A DNA stretch of 64,000 nucleotides, taken from assembly GCA_036873755.1 (NCBI GenBank), contig JAVTVY010057121.1, forward strand, positions 186,001 to 250,000, in the 5' to 3' direction. Positions 22,046 through 34,841 of this stretch are shown here, in pieces (position 1 is the stretch's first letter; the number at the start of each line of letters is the position of its first letter). The notes beneath the pieces were generated by a model. That model ran no database searches, had not been told where the DNA came from, and saw only the letters and a program-made list of their open reading frames with translations. Made by a program: the position numbers and the translations under genes. The DNA comes from Hanleya hanleyi (taxonomy: Eukaryota; Mollusca; Polyplacophora; Lepidopleurida; Hanleyidae).

Positions 22046-22375
22046 ATAGGTGTGGCGCGGGATAGGGTGGGGTGAGAGACCTGGGGATTTCGCTACCTGC
22101 GATTACATGGGCCAGGCTTGCACCCTACAGTAGAATGGGCCGACTGCGCATGCGCGATAAGTAGTGCGCGATGAGTAGTATAGAAAAGGCACGCGATCTT
22201 ACTATCCCTATAGGTGTGGCGCGGGATAGGGTGGGGCGAGAGACCTGGGATTTTCGCTACCTGCGATTACATGGGCCAGGCTTGCACCCTACAGTAGAAT
22301 GGGTCGACTGCACATGAGCGATGAGTAGTGCGCGATGAGTAGTATAGAAAGGGCACACGATCTCCCTATCCCTAT
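22046..22375 (+). repeat. 164-bp tandem duplication, GC-rich
   Basis: Two units (22046-22209, 22210-22375) are nearly identical (ATAGGTGTGGCGCGGGATAG to GATCTNNCTATCCCTAT). Unit 1 has TGCGCATGCGCG, a textbook NRF-1 type site, lost in unit 2 (TGCACATGAGCG). A short minisatellite of three CCATGGGG(G/T)TGAATGA units follows (22384-22438). Confidence 0.75.
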
Positions 22376-22820
22376 AAACTAACCCATGGGGTTGAATGAA
22401 CCCATGGGGGTGAATGAGCCATGGGGGTGAATGAGCACTCGTATTGATAAATATTAATGCTAAACTCACATGGGAAACGTTTTCTATCCGGTTCTATCGG
22501 AGTGAAATATTACATCCTATGGCCTTTATAGTTTGATTTATTTGATTTACGAATATCTGGCTGATATATAGATGTATCTAATGGTAGCTGAGTGATTTTG
22601 GGAGAGCAATTATTGACTGTATGTGACTTTCCTTAACGTAGCTATTTTATAGCTCAAGGTTAAAATCGCTCCCATTTGTCCCTTGGAGGATAATGTGTAA
22701 CAATCCAGCTCATTAAAAATAATCCTTCATTTATCATCACCTTCTCGCCGTTTTGATTTATTTTAATTATATTCAAAAAATATATGCGATGAAACAGGCG
22801 GATTGATGTATTGGTCATAC

Positions 22821-23284
22821 TAGCGTAAAACGGCAGAAAATGAGAGGTTAAGCGTATATGAGAGAATGATTAGTTTTCAGGAAGTCACAATATCCACTTT
22901 TTTCTTTCCTACTGTTCTGATGTTATACTTTCAGAACCGGAATGTAATTGATGGAGGATGGTTGCTGGATTACCGGAACTAAAACATTTATTATGTCTGA
23001 GGAACTTCATTTTGTAGACTTTTTTTTTTTTTTTAATTAACTATTTTCTTATTACTGTTTTACGTCAGTCACAAACCTCTCCTCCAAGTTGGCCATGCAC
23101 CTCTGCCATTTTTGGAACCATCTGGAGCATTCAGCTAATCTAAAGTTTTCAACACTCTATTATATGCATAAATCTCAACCCAATGTTCGCAAATCTATGC
23201 TGAAGGTGTGCGTGGTATCTAAAAAATAAATGCGGCCTGGTCTGCACCATTTTAGCGGGGAGATTAAGTGACTATGATTGAAAT
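22821..23284. other. Unassigned sequence
   Basis: A T run at 23020-23034 is present. No other feature is supportable. Confidence 0.35.
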
Positions 23285-23545
23285 TTAGAACTTGCTTCCT
23301 CGCTTACGCTCAACATTGAGAGGATAGAACAAGGACTGGTTCGCTCGGTGTCAGTATAATGTGACTGATTGGGGTGTCTTATCTGCCTACGGAATGATAT
23401 TTCAGTGGCACAGCACTATAAAATGACAGCATTAGATCTGCTCTGTTACAAGTAGGTACCCCCATCCCTCCTCGTCCCTTCCCCGTCGTGACATAGCTGA
23501 AAAATGTTGAAAACGACGTTAAACCCTGTTCACTCACTCACTTGG
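23285..23545 (-). repeat. MESC-type SINE, long copy
   Basis: The minus strand runs GTGAGTGAGTGAACAGGGTT, TAACGTCG, TTCAGCTATGTCACGACGGG, CTGACACCGAGCGAACCAGT and CCTTGTTCTATCCTC. It matches 25531-25850 in the opposite orientation over its whole length. No tRNA-like A/B boxes are seen. Confidence 0.65.
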
Positions 23546-23649
23546 AATTTGATACTTTTGTCATTCAACGCGAGAGCGTCTGATTCTCTGTTTTGGTTCA
23601 TCCTATGTATATCAACGTAACGTGAACATACTTGACTGACGTGATACCG

Positions 23650-23757
23650 ATTACAAGCGTCTGGTCCGTCATTCACAATTCAGCCGTCGTCCATTAAAGA
23701 ATATCCGTGTCCATAATCCAAAGACCTATTCCATATAACAGCATTAGCACCAAATCT
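23650..23757 (-). mobile_element. Penelope-like RT element, copy 5 (108-bp 3' end)
   Basis: Only the last ~108 bp of the 3' UTR remain (ATTACAAGCGTCTGGTCCGT...AGCATTAGCACCAAAT). The 5' truncation point lies against unrelated sequence. Confidence 0.7.
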
Positions 23758-23879
23758 TTTTGAGAGAAATTGGTTTGTGAAATAAATTTTAACCAGTTGT
23801 TTAATGTATTGCAATTATCATTTTGAGATTGATGTTGGATTTTGACTAGCTTGTCGACAACCGTAGATGGAATTTTATT

Positions 23880-23935
23880 TGATCGTCGCAAAAAAGCTGA
23901 AATATTGCTGAATGCGACGTTAAACTAAATTTCTC

Positions 23936-23968
<33 letters not shown>

Positions 23969-23970
23969 TG
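23880..23970 (-). repeat. MESC-type core with (CT)n tail
   Basis: ATATTGCTGAATGCGACGTT then AAACTAAATTTCTCTC and an uninterrupted CT microsatellite to 23970. Confidence 0.65.
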
Positions 23971-24619
23971 TCCATGTAGAGCTGTCCTTGTCAGTTATCG
24001 TTGCCCACGTATTAATGGCTAATATTTCTACACGTAAAACTTCACATGATTCTCCGCGGCAAAGCCCTCGATGCATGAGAGGTTACACTGAATCAGTTTT
24101 CTTTTAATTGACCGTCGATCTACTTCACTGGGATATCTCTGACGACAGCGTTAATTGCATCTCGCGGAACTGCATCTCGGGGAACTATCTCCAATCCGAA
24201 GTATGAATTGCTTTACCTTGACGTAACTGGATACCACGTAATCATTTAACACCCCATCGCTTGTGAGTTTCACGTGCGGCCATTGTGTATCGATAAAAAG
24301 ATTTCGAAATTTCACTCAGGTTCGCTTTCGTAACTGTTTTAATGGGCAAATGATTTGTCCATCAATTCAAACCGAATCAGAAAAACACTGATAAGGTTCA
24401 GTTACGTTAGCTTCACTTGAAAATATTAGCTGAAACCTCTTTATTCTTGCCATCTCCAGGAAAACAGAAATGAAAAAGAGATTTTTGTGTCCCTTTTCAA
24501 CCGTATACCGCTGAACCCCTCTATCACTATCCACATTTGGGATTGTTTGAGAATGAGAAGTCAGGCGAATAGGACGACGGAAAGCATCTACTTAGCAGAT
24601 GGGTGTCACTCCTGATGCG
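23971..24619. other. Unassigned sequence
   Basis: No supportable feature. Confidence 0.35.
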
Positions 24620-25300
24620 TGTGCACTGTGTTTTAAATAGTACGGGTTGGAGCAGCACGCGAATAATGGATGAGATCAAGTCATTACCGTGATCGTACTT
24701 GCAGCCTAATTATATAGTCACGAACTGACAATCCAAATTGTATACAATTGTCTGAGAATATAGCGCTACTGCTCTCCGAACTCCGAAGCTACAAACATGA
24801 TAGCAATTGGTAGTTGAAGTTCGATTGATAGTTGAAGTTCGAAGGCAAAAAAAAGCATAGTCAACTAATGCAACAGTATGTGTCTTCCATGAGTAACATG
24901 AACGCTTGATCCACGCATAAAAAATGTGTCGGTTTAGCATAATAAATAAATACTTGCAGACAAGGTGCAAACCGTGCGACAAACAACTGGCCTTTCCTTG
25001 ATCTTGGAAAGCGTACTTTAGTCCGCACGTCGTCAGATTTAGGGTTATAATCCAGACTTATCATGTGTCAGGCTTATCTTCAGTTCACCATGTTTGCACA
25101 CTGGATGTGTTATCTGGAGAAACCATTTCAAATGGAAAATTGCATTTCCTCGGTGAAACTGGACGGCAGGCAATCACACTATATTCATATGTGCTCCATT
25201 GATCCAGCTGTGCTGTTATATCTGAACTCAATTATCAATTTCCTACAGTATAAAAAGATTGCTGAAATAGAGAAAATATACTATTAAACCCAACATTAAA
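24620..25300 (+). repeat. Long unit, segment X copy 1
   Basis: 24942-25225 matches 51420-51710: ATAAATAAATACTTGCAGAC, GTACTTTAGTCCGCACGTCG, TTCACCATGTTTGCACACTG, GTGAAACTGGACGGCAGGCA. Confidence 0.6.
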
Positions 25301-25411
25301 ACAGTGGTGGAAAACGATGATGGCGTACTGTCATATGACCCCACAGATAAATACACTGAGTGTATATTACTAAAACATTACAAGAACCAAAACTGATCCC
25401 TGTGATAATCT

Positions 25412-25508
25412 GTATCCAAGCCACGCTTTGATTGTAGATGTTCATGTGGACATATTGAATTGACTTGACCACACGGCCCATAGCACAGGCTTGAGCGATG
25501 TTAGATAC
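25412..25508 (-). other. Module M copy 9 (repeat A)
   Basis: GTATCTAACATCGCTCAAGC, second stem CGTGTGG/CCACATG perfect, hairpin CATCTAC/GTGGCTT decayed, loop AATCAAAGC intact. Confidence 0.55.
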
Positions 25509-25530
25509 AAACATTTCAGAGCCATGGTGT

Positions 25531-25854
25531 AAGGTGGGTGGGTGAGTGAATAGGTTTTAACGTCGCTTTCAGCATTTTTTCAGCTATATCACGACGGGGA
25601 AGGGAAGGGAGGGGACGAGGAGGGGCGGTGGTACCTATTTGTAAGAGAGCAGATCTAATGCTGCCATTTTATAGTGCTGTCTCACAGAAATATCATGCCA
25701 TAGACAGACAGGACACTGCACTCAGTCGCATTATACTGACACCGAGCGAACCAGTCCTTGTTCTATCCTCCTAATTGGTGAGCTTAAGTGAAGAAGCAAC
25801 ACGTTACATTTTTCAAGTCTTTGGTGTAATAGCCCTATCAAGTCATCTGTTGGA
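25531..25854 (+). repeat. MESC-type SINE, long copy, nested in repeat A
   Basis: GTGGGTGGGTGAGTGAATAG, GTTTTAACGTCGCTTTCAGC, AGCTATATCACGACGGGGAA, ACACCGAGCGAACCAGTCCT, GAAGAAGCAACACGTTACAT. It is the opposite-strand partner of 23285-23545. Confidence 0.65.
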
Positions 25855-26175
25855 TGAACTATGTGACCACCAGATAGTAAAAAATGGCCAAAACGAGGGA
25901 GTATTTGTTGAATGCATGTTCGTATTCAGAACCAATACCTGTGAAGTCCGACGCCGACGAAGCGCTTCATTCTCCACCTTGTATTCAAGTCCCAAAACTA
26001 CAATCACTATTACTGCATGTATCTCCCTTCTACATGATTCGTGGAATGAAACGGATGAACGTTCAATCTGTCGATGGTGGAAATATCCATACCCTTTACA
26101 AATCATTCCAGGAAGCTCAAATAAAGTACGGCCCAATGTTCGAAAGCATCGACAATGAGCGGACCGAATAGTTAA

Positions 26176-28500
26176 GTAAGTATCGGCTAGCAATTATTGC
26201 TGATGATAACAAGCCTCAATCCGCACGCGGAGAAGGAGATCAAAAATGGATTAAAAGATGATTTAATTATCATCTTTCTAGGGACCTTATATATTTGCGT
26301 TTTGTTAGGAATAAATGCTGCCATCGCGATATGAATAAGTCAGCGGGATTCGGACTGCTGTTTAGTGAATGCCCAGTATGAGTGGATGTATATTGTTAAA
26401 AGTCCCGTTATAACTCCGAGGAATGCCCTGCACTGCATGTCGATTAAATGTTGTTGATTATTGAACCATAATCAGGAATGAATGGTATGTACTACTTGCG
26501 TTTTTCATTATGCGTTTCCCTTCTCCTATCATTCATTATGGGGAGTATGTAAACAATTTATGAGTTTTTATACAATCAGTGTATCCCAACAATAGGAGGC
26601 AAATGTGCCAAATTGAGCAGCAAGCGAACCTGGCACTTTTCAGAGTTGGTGATTATTATAGATGCCTGGCTAGTCTAGTGACTTCTCTGGTGTTTCATTT
26701 CTATGCTCCTATACGAAGGCCTTATATAAAGCCAATTGATGATTTGCTATAAATATTCTTATATGAAAAATACTCGGATGTTTGATATATATATATTCTT
26801 ATATAGAAACAACGATAAATCGTGATTTGATTTGAGTCGTGAGATTCCATTCACGTTCCCCTTCTTTAGACAATACTGATAAGACTGTATCTAATTATGC
26901 TCTTTTCGGGCATTGTCTTTTGTGGAATCATCTTTCCGGTTTCTCTCTTTAAAACAAAAAGAGAGCTGACAGGTAAAGTCATGCAACGTTGATATATAAC
27001 CGCAATGACGAATTGGACAACAAATAATGACTTCCAGTCCATACAAGATTGTATTGATTGAATTAATATATTGTATTGTACATGTATATATGTATGCAGA
27101 ATAACCGACCTATTTTAGTTGCTCAATATTGAATAACAGACGGCACTCGCATGGTACATGGCTTATATTTCCCCGCATTATTCCCTTTACTTTGTGATAA
27201 GGGGCACAGACTTGAGAAACCAGACTCGAGCAACCTTCTAAACATGTTCTTCGTGTGTTAACGAATTACCATTCCCATTCACTGCTGGTCGAATGAAAAA
27301 AAGTTATTGGATAAACAGCATTAATGAACCCCGAGAAAACTCGCTGACAGCTGAAGGCTCTAGTGCTGCGGTAAATGAAGACTAGTGGCATTATACTCGG
27401 AAGCAGCACTATTCTCGACGTAATATTCTAAGGCAATAAGGATACCTTTTTGTGTGCCTGCGGAGACCAGTTCGTCAAATTCTGATGCCTTTAAATAGTC
27501 TCTCTCGACATTTAAGCACGGATGATGACGGTCCAAATTCCATTAATCTTTCGTTCAATTTTAATCATTAATGACATTCATGCACGGATAGCTGCAAGCA
27601 ATTACTGTTTTGGGGATAACACTCTCCTACATTGTATCTGAGGACAAATAATTTACAGCGAGGTAGGCGGGTTGCTTTTTTTACAGGTTTGGTCTCGTAG
27701 CCTGGGGGTCGTGGGTGCTACTACCAAAAGAGGCTAACCTTCACAACATTAGTATCTGTGATCTACTTAAGTAAAATTGTAGATAGTACACGCTTCCTCT
27801 GTTTGGTTTCTTAGCCTATTAAAAATCCATTATCACAAGCGTCATAAGAAATAATTTTTCTCTTGGGAATACACTTCTGTGCCCATGAAAAAAAACAACT
27901 CTTGGAAATAGACCTCGTTCCTCGATTTAACAGGATTCGAATGTATCGAATGTACCTTGCGAATTGTCGAATAACAAAATATCCGCAAATTAATCAGCAC
28001 ATATGGAACGGAGACATCGTATAACATTGTCAAACAATACAATGGGACTCGCGGTAGCAATTAAGCGTGTCCTTGAAGGACTACTTGTCTCAAATTGGTT
28101 TCACGATATTGTAATTGTTCTTATAGTTCATTGAGGAATTGTGAGGTGATGACTTCACGTTTGCAGGTCCGTGTTGTGAATGATATCCTGTCTTACTTTG
28201 TACAGTTGAGGAGTTTTTCCCCAAGATAAAATAGCAATCGTCCTGAATTGGGCAGAATTCATGCCTGAGGGATAAATGAAAATATTCCATGGTTTTCATC
28301 ATCGACGCGATGGAATGGCGACCTGTGATCTGGCGTTGTTCATATGAACGATTAAATTCATCAAGCCTGAGTTTGGTTTTTCGCTCTAGCAATTTTCTGG
28401 GATCAAATCTTGGAATCGTTCAAATGTTAACATTATTTGAATAAGAATTGTGGCAATTGCCAAGAATATCATATCCTGGGGTGCTTCTCTAGATTCACTT
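26176..28500 (+). repeat. Long unit, segment Y copy 1
   Basis: It matches copy 2 (32640-35168 and 38511-39010) and copy 3 (52400-55250). Landmarks: CTTATATATTTGCGTTTTGT (26288), GGAATGAATGGTATGTACTA, GAAAACTCGCTGACAGCTGA (27338), GACATTTAAGCACGGATGAT, GGTAGGCGGGTTGCTTTT, CAAATTGGTTTCACGATATT. It has no long open frame and all copies are diverged. Confidence 0.6.
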
Positions 28501-28599
28501 GGCGATACAATGAAAATGTAAAGTGAGAACTCTTTCTGTTCTGTCGTTCATCAAATGCTACGCTCCGCCTCCCACTGTGTTCGTGGCATGTTGATACAC

Positions 28600-31530
28600 G
28601 AAACTTAGACGACATCGATTGACATTTAACATGATACCATACAATTTACCTAACTTTCGATACATTAGGTTCCTCTATTGCTAGAGCTCTGTTAGATGTA
28701 TCTGGATGAGTTATTTAATGAAACACGAGAAACCGTTTTCCAATAGGTAACAGCAAGTACGTCAAGTCTGTAGTCATAACAGGGCGGTACACTGGAGATT
28801 ACAGCAGCAATGAAAATTCTGGCGTGCCAAATAAAGTTCAAGAATATAGCGTGCATATGAAAGTGCTTCACAGTATTATTTCAAACGCGTTTCCTCCAAT
28901 GCAAATGAATACCAATGCCGACGGTAGTCTTTGCTTCACTCATGTCTATTTCCCCCTATCCAAAGGACGGCAGAATCTATGTTTAATCTCCGTCACCGAA
29001 CACACACACTATCACCACCAAGGTAAAGAAATGTTAAATAAATTTTCGAACAAAGGATTCGGACTTGAAAAAGTGTACGTTGCACTTGTCATATAACCCA
29101 ATAAACCCCAAAATATATTAGACTCTTTTCCTCATGAAGCTAAGTTCAAAACATGTATATCATAATAGATGTTTAGTGTTGAGACATAATCGTTCTGCGT
29201 TGGTTTGCTATCCGACGATTTAGACTGGATAACGGATTGTCCCTGTTGTAAATTTAACACTCGGTCGAATTAAGAGGTAATGTCCCCTACAAAACGGCCG
29301 ATAATGTTGGATATATAACATTCACGAACGTCGGCATGCTTCTTCGTCTCCAGTTGGACTGCTCTCGAACGGAGGAACCATCATCAGGTTTGGTAATTTC
29401 TGATAGCGGTGTTCATGATGGACGATTCAACAAAAGTTAACCTGGAAATTTCTCACAAATTAGCGTGGTAGTTCCTCGGCGATGAGTTCTGGGTTCACTG
29501 GTTCTTGTGATTTTGATTGCCGTAGTTTTATTGAGGACGAAATCGAAGGTATTGCGCTAACCACTGAAATTGTTCAGCATTTAATGGGACCATTGTCGGT
29601 TCGAGTACACCTCGAATGGCATGCCTTCGGAAGATTTTGTGATTTTTGAACGATGTCGAATATTATCTCTCCACTTTTAAAAATCGAGAATATTCGTCTC
29701 ACGCTACCAAAATATAGTCGCCCTCGAAAATGAAAATTATCCGTCGTTACAATTTGACCCAATTTTAACCTAGGTTTACGCTAATATCGTCCGTATGACA
29801 GAACGAATAGTTAGTCCAAGGCCTTCAAGTCTTACCGTTTCCATTTCTGATTTAATCCTCGTGCAGGTAATAAATCTGACTTTCTCTTCGGCAACGATGA
29901 ACGAGATCTACCTGCCGACTGTAGTTTAACTCGTAACATGAAGGTTAATTTCACTCTATTGCGAGAAATCCGATTCCCATGGCTATATTTTGCTTAATCT
30001 TGCCTGGGGTCTTCATCGATAATTAGCCAGATCTGACGATTGTATCATTAGATGTGGCGAGCGGTAAATCAGCCTGTGGCTGGAAGTTAATAGACATTTC
30101 GGCTCGATTTTGATCATGAATGTCTGCTACTCGGTATCTGCGGATAAACGGGCTTACAATGTCCATCATCTCCCATAGCGGTGAAAAAATGACACAGAGA
30201 TTGAACAGTCAACAATCACTTGGCAATATGTGGAAATTCTGTGTGATGGATATCGCAGCCTGTGGGACCTTGAACTTCATAGCTGGTAACGGTAAAGCTT
30301 CGTACACATTCATCCGTTTTTATTTCGGCAACAACAATGCGACAACGATAATGCGGCGACGGCTTAGAACTGGGTCATCTGAAATTGAACTGGGGTGCAC
30401 ACCACGGCAACGGCATCGCGATAACACTATCCGGCTATGTTTGTAATCGGTCCAGGAGCGATTTTTTTTTTACTGTTCTCGGGCATAAAACTGACGCAAC
30501 CACAGCCAAACACGTGCTTTCGGAGAGGGTAGATTAGCTGCATACTCACAAGACCGATTTCTATGCCGTCGACGCATTATCGTTGTCGCTTTGTCGTTGC
30601 CGGAAAAGGGATGAACGTGAACGACGCTTTACGGTCAATGGACATGAGAACGAACATATCGATAAAGATCAATGGTAAACGCTCATGGGAAACGTTTTCT
30701 ATCCAGTTTTATCAGAGTGATGGCGTTCAGCAAATATTTCATGGGCAGGCCTTTATAATTTCTCGTCATTTGATGTTTTGTTTTGCCACAAATGTCTGAC
30801 TGACTGGTTGAGTGTTTTGGGAGCGCAAATATTTGATCATACTATTTTATCACCATTGTATTATTTCAGCACTGTGAAATGGCTACGGTCATAAACATTC
30901 CCAGTTGTCACTTGGTGGGTATTGTGTAACCATTTAAAAATAATCGTGTGTTTATCATCACCTGCTCCCCAGGAATGTGGGGTGGGCCAAGTTTGTTTCA
31001 TTTTAAAATATAAAAATATTTGCGGTCAAACAAGATCATTGGTGTTTTGCAAATTGCAAAATATACTAATTGAGTTCATTGGTAAACGGACAGCCTCATC
31101 GTTTGGACAAGGTTTGACGTTCCATGCATCGTAGCACACAACTTGAATGAACATATGTTTTAGCATGCATTTTTTTAAATTCGAACCGGCTAGAAAATAT
31201 GGGGCGGGCGGCGATGATGAACGGATGACTAATTAATGAACTTTTTTCTACGTTCTCTCACGATACAGTTGTGGTAATCACCTCCCCCCAGTCCCCAAGG
31301 CAATACTAGACTTATCCTCTGTTTATTAGGAACTTTGTAAAATAACATGTTAAAGACAAACTAGATTTACAGCTGTTTCTGAAAGTTCTACTATCAAGCC
31401 TGTTCAATCTGTTGACTACACGTTTGGAAAAAAAACTACACCAATCGATTTAATTAATTTAAGTAGAACACATTTCTCGAGGTCAAACTTTGCGTGTTAT
31501 AATAATCACAATATATATGTAAACGTAAGT
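28600..31530 (+). repeat. Long unit, segment Z copy 1
   Basis: It matches Z copy 0 and copy 2. Shared blocks: CCGATAATGTTGGATATATA (29298), GGTTTGGTAATTTCTGATAG (29387), GGACCTTGAACTTCATAGCT (30263), CATGGGAAACGTTTTCTATC (30684), GTTTGACGTTCCATGCATCG (31111). A minus-strand coding relic is likely in its first half, but it is full of stops. Confidence 0.55.
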
Positions 31531-31848
31531 ACTTCATAATTACTTACAGTAATTAATTGATACGTTAAATCCGAACTACCAGCTCTTACTTGTTAAACAT
31601 AATCATCAAAGTATGTTACTTGAACAATTTTATTAATTAAGTTAATTCTTGGGTGAAAAAGTTTCGCCATGTCAATCATTCCAAGTGATTGGCAATTATA
31701 ATAAATAAGTAATAATATTAAGTAATTGTGTTTTAGTTTTCTAACAATTACTAGTTATTTAAATAACTGTTTTACCTATAAAAGTGGCAAAACTTTAACG
31801 TTACTATGGGGAATAGCAGTATATATCCTAATTTTAAAATAGTAGGAG
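31531..31848. other. Unassigned AT-rich sequence
   Basis: TTAATTAA-type AT-rich sequence (for example 31440-31760). Nothing else is seen. Confidence 0.35.
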
Positions 31849-31924
31849 TAGGGGCCGTATGAACCCATGTACTTCAAGATCCTCAGTCATATGGGCAGTC
31901 ACGGTCAAAGCGTGACTGAGATAC
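31849..31924 (+). other. Module M copy 10, 5'-truncated
   Basis: Hairpin CAGTCAC/GTGACTG intact, loop GGTCAAAGC. The left half of the closing stem is lost. Confidence 0.6.
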
Positions 31925-32216
31925 ATCATTTGTTGGATGACGACTTTACGACGAATATTATGGATTGGGAATACTGATCAGCGATACGGATTTGGTGTTT
32001 TTGGAACATCATGATGTCTTGCCGGCAGCATTGAAAACTGTTGACCGCTTCTCTCTTGCAGGAAACAAGCCTATGTTTATGTATACTATGATTGTCTTTT
32101 TGAATTTGGTGCTAATACTGTTATATGGAATATGGAATAGGTACTTGGATTATGGACGCGGATATTCTCTAATGGACGACGGCTGAATTATGAATGACGG
32201 ACCAGACGCTTGTAAT
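31849..32216 (+). mobile_element. Penelope-like RT element, copy 6 (3' UTR)
   Basis: 5' truncated inside module M (GGGGCCGTATGAACCCATG) and complete to the family end GACGCTTGTAAT (32216). In the 3' UTR frame the copy reads GGCTGAATT where others have GGCTGGATT. Confidence 0.75.
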
Positions 32217-34672
32217 GTAATTCACTACGGTCAGTGGACAATGTAACCACTTTCTGGAAAGTGCCAGTTGTATCCGAAAACAACAGTCTCGCGTTCATTG
32301 GAAATAGAGCATCGTGACTTTGTTGGTACCCTTTCTCGATCCTCTCGCGGAATTGAATGCTTTACATGCATATATCCAAGGCTGATTTGGTAAGATTTTT
32401 CATTTCTACGTTACACTGTTGCAGATATTGAATAGACTTTTGTCCACCCAAAGTACTGTACTGTGACATTGATTCGATTTACACTTCCACTGACTTTGAA
32501 GGATGTCGAAATATACTTGAAACCTTCTCAAAGAACAATGAAAGCATCCCGATAGGAATAGCTGAATAGCTGAAATAGAGTAAACATGCTCCTTTCCACA
32601 TGACTTCACAACGGAAGAAAATTAAATCTGTCGCTGCTGCAAATATTCATACCGGGTACAAATCATTCGAGGACGCTCAGAAGAGATACTGCCCGAAGTT
32701 CCTTCAGCATCAGCAATGAGTGGATCGAGTACTTAAGTATGTATATGTTCGAAACTTTTATCCGTGATAACATGCATCAAACTGCGAAGGGGGAGGGGGG
32801 ATTATTTTTCGTCTTTCTAGGAAGGTTATATATTTGCATTTTGTGCCTGGTGGCGCCATTGAGATATGAAAAGTCAGTGTGACTCGGGCGGCTGTGTATT
32901 GAATGCCTGGTATGCCTGAATGTAGGGGAAGGTGGAGCAAAACGAAACTGCATGGTCAAACGGAACATTCATGGAATAATGCTAAGGAGTTACCAATACC
33001 TGGCTATAATTAGTGAAATCATGATCTTAGGTTCCACATGCGAAAATATGTTTTTAATTTGTGAGACGGAAACCGCGTCAAAATTAAGACAGACAAACAA
33101 TGTAGAACCTTTCTGATCTTATAGATGACTTTTTTGATGACACCGGAAAACATTGTTCCGTACCAAGCATGTTTTCCCAATGTCTGGCAAGCCAACATTT
33201 CAGGTTAGAAGTATAAAAAAGTATTGGATCATTGCATTTTTCATGTCTGACCCAAAGTTGAACATATCCTATTCGGGGCAAAATGTAACCATCCCTGGCG
33301 GGATATAATGGGCCGGAGTTCCGTTTTTGCCCCTTATGGCCGATCCCGATGTTAAGTTCATATCAAATTTTAGCGTATGCGCAGTGATAAAGTGGCTTGT
33401 TTTTTTCAATTTTCGGGGGTCAAGTTATCAGTGCTCTGAAATACTGATATTATTCAAAGTCAAAGGATATTAATAATAAAATATGGCAGTTTTGAACTGT
33501 GAAAATGAATTTAGGACGCCATATTCAACAATTGTTCATTATCATCCTACTTTTCGATCCATTGACAAGTATATATGCAGGTGGTTCCTTTTTGCGCCAC
33601 CTTCTCCTTATATATATATTAAAGTCAAGTAATTCTGAAGAATGCCTAGCATGTTTAATCAATGTTTTGGTTTATTTTGAACCAAATTGAGGAATGATTT
33701 GTATGTACTACTTGTCTTTTTCATTATTTGATTTAACTTCTCCTGTTATTCATGATGGAGAGGATACAGTCATCAATTTACGGCGTTTTTATTCAATCAG
33801 TGTACCTTGCCAATATGGGCAAATGTATAAAATAAAGCGGGAAACCATGCACTTTTCGGGGTTATTGATTTTTGGTGACTGACCGAGTCTGGTGACTCCG
33901 CTCTGGTGTTTTAATTCTATGCTCCTCTATGAACGCCGAAATCGCAATACGTCGTCCGTTTTTCCCATCCCTTACCTATCTCTCCGATTTATAAAAAAAA
34001 TCTACTTGTATGTTTTATTCTCCTATGATAAAAAAACGCCAGTCCATGATTTGCGAATACTGATCAGACTTGATCTAATTATGCCCTTTTGTGGAATCAC
34101 CTCTTCATTTTCTCTCGTAAAACCAATGAGACAGCTACAGCAGACACAGTCATGCTTTATATAATGGCCATGTCAAATTAGACAGCAAATAACTATTTCA
34201 ATCAAATTACTTCTATGTATGCCGGATGGCCGAGCTTTTTTGTTGTCTAATATTGAATACCAATACACGGTACGCGGCGTATATTGCATTATTTCCTTTG
34301 CTTCCTTTAGAATGCACAGAGCGTCTTGAGGAATCTTCTAAACATGTTCTTCCTTTGTTAACCAGTTACCATTTCATTCACTGCTCGTCGAATAAAGATG
34401 GGACTTTGACAAATGGTATTAATGAAAGGAGGCAAAAACACTCTGACTGTTGAAGATTAGTGCTGCGGTAAAGAAAATTTAGTGGCATCATACTTTGGAA
34501 ACAGTATTTCTACGGCGTAATATGGGTACTTTTTTGTGCCTCCGGACACCAGTTCGTTAAATTCTCCTTCCTATTAACAATTACAACACATATAAGGGAA
34601 GTGGGAAGAGGTGCCGACATACTGACTGCGTCATATGACTTCACAGAATAGTCTTCTGGTAAACCTATTCTA

Positions 34673-34710
34673 ATTACAAGCGTCTAGTCCGTCATTCATA
34701 ATCCAGCCGT
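34673..34710 (-). mobile_element. Penelope-like RT element, copy 7: 38-bp 3' terminus
   Basis: ATTACAAGCGTCTAGTCC and GTCATTCATAATCCAGCCGT form the exact family 3' end and nothing more. It lies inside CCTATTCTA|AAGCACAT of repeat C, which is uninterrupted in copy 1 (3502-3520). An 8-nt CATTCATA follows it as possible filler or target duplication. Confidence 0.7.
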
Positions 34711-34757
34711 CATTCATAAAGCACATACCAAGAATCTAACGATTTGTGATATGTGTT

Positions 34758-34841
34758 GTATCTCAGGTACGCTTTTATTGTACCTGTTCATGTGGCAACA
34801 TGCACACGGCCCCTAGCACCGGCATAAGCTGTATTAGATAC
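34758..34841 (-). other. Module M copy 11 (repeat C)
   Basis: Hairpin CAGGTAC/GTACCTG perfect, loop AATAAAAGC, closing GTATCT/AGATAC perfect. Confidence 0.65.

Larger units (their letters stand above)
19440..22820 (+). repeat. Long unit, segment Z copy 0
   Basis: Stretches match 29150-31000 and 46950-48450 in the same order and orientation: CGATAATGTTGGATATGTCA (19691), CAGGTTTGGTAATTTCT (19759), GACTTCGACCTTCATAGCTG (21921), GGGAAACGTTTTCTATCCGG (22471), ATGGTAGCTGAGTGATTTTG (22580). RT copy 4 (19931-20485) and a 164-bp duplication (22046-22375) interrupt it. It is diverged and probably old. Confidence 0.55.
25310..26175 (+). repeat. Foldback repeat A copy 2, split by a SINE
   Basis: 25310-25530 matches the left arm of copy 1 (1510-1740), and 25855-26060 matches its middle (GAAGTCCGACGCCGACGAAG). 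A MESC-type SINE (25531-25854) separates them. The right arm is absent. The tail (26010-26130, TTCATTCCAGGAAGCTCAAA type) recurs at 32580-32700 and 52300-52390. Confidence 0.6.
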
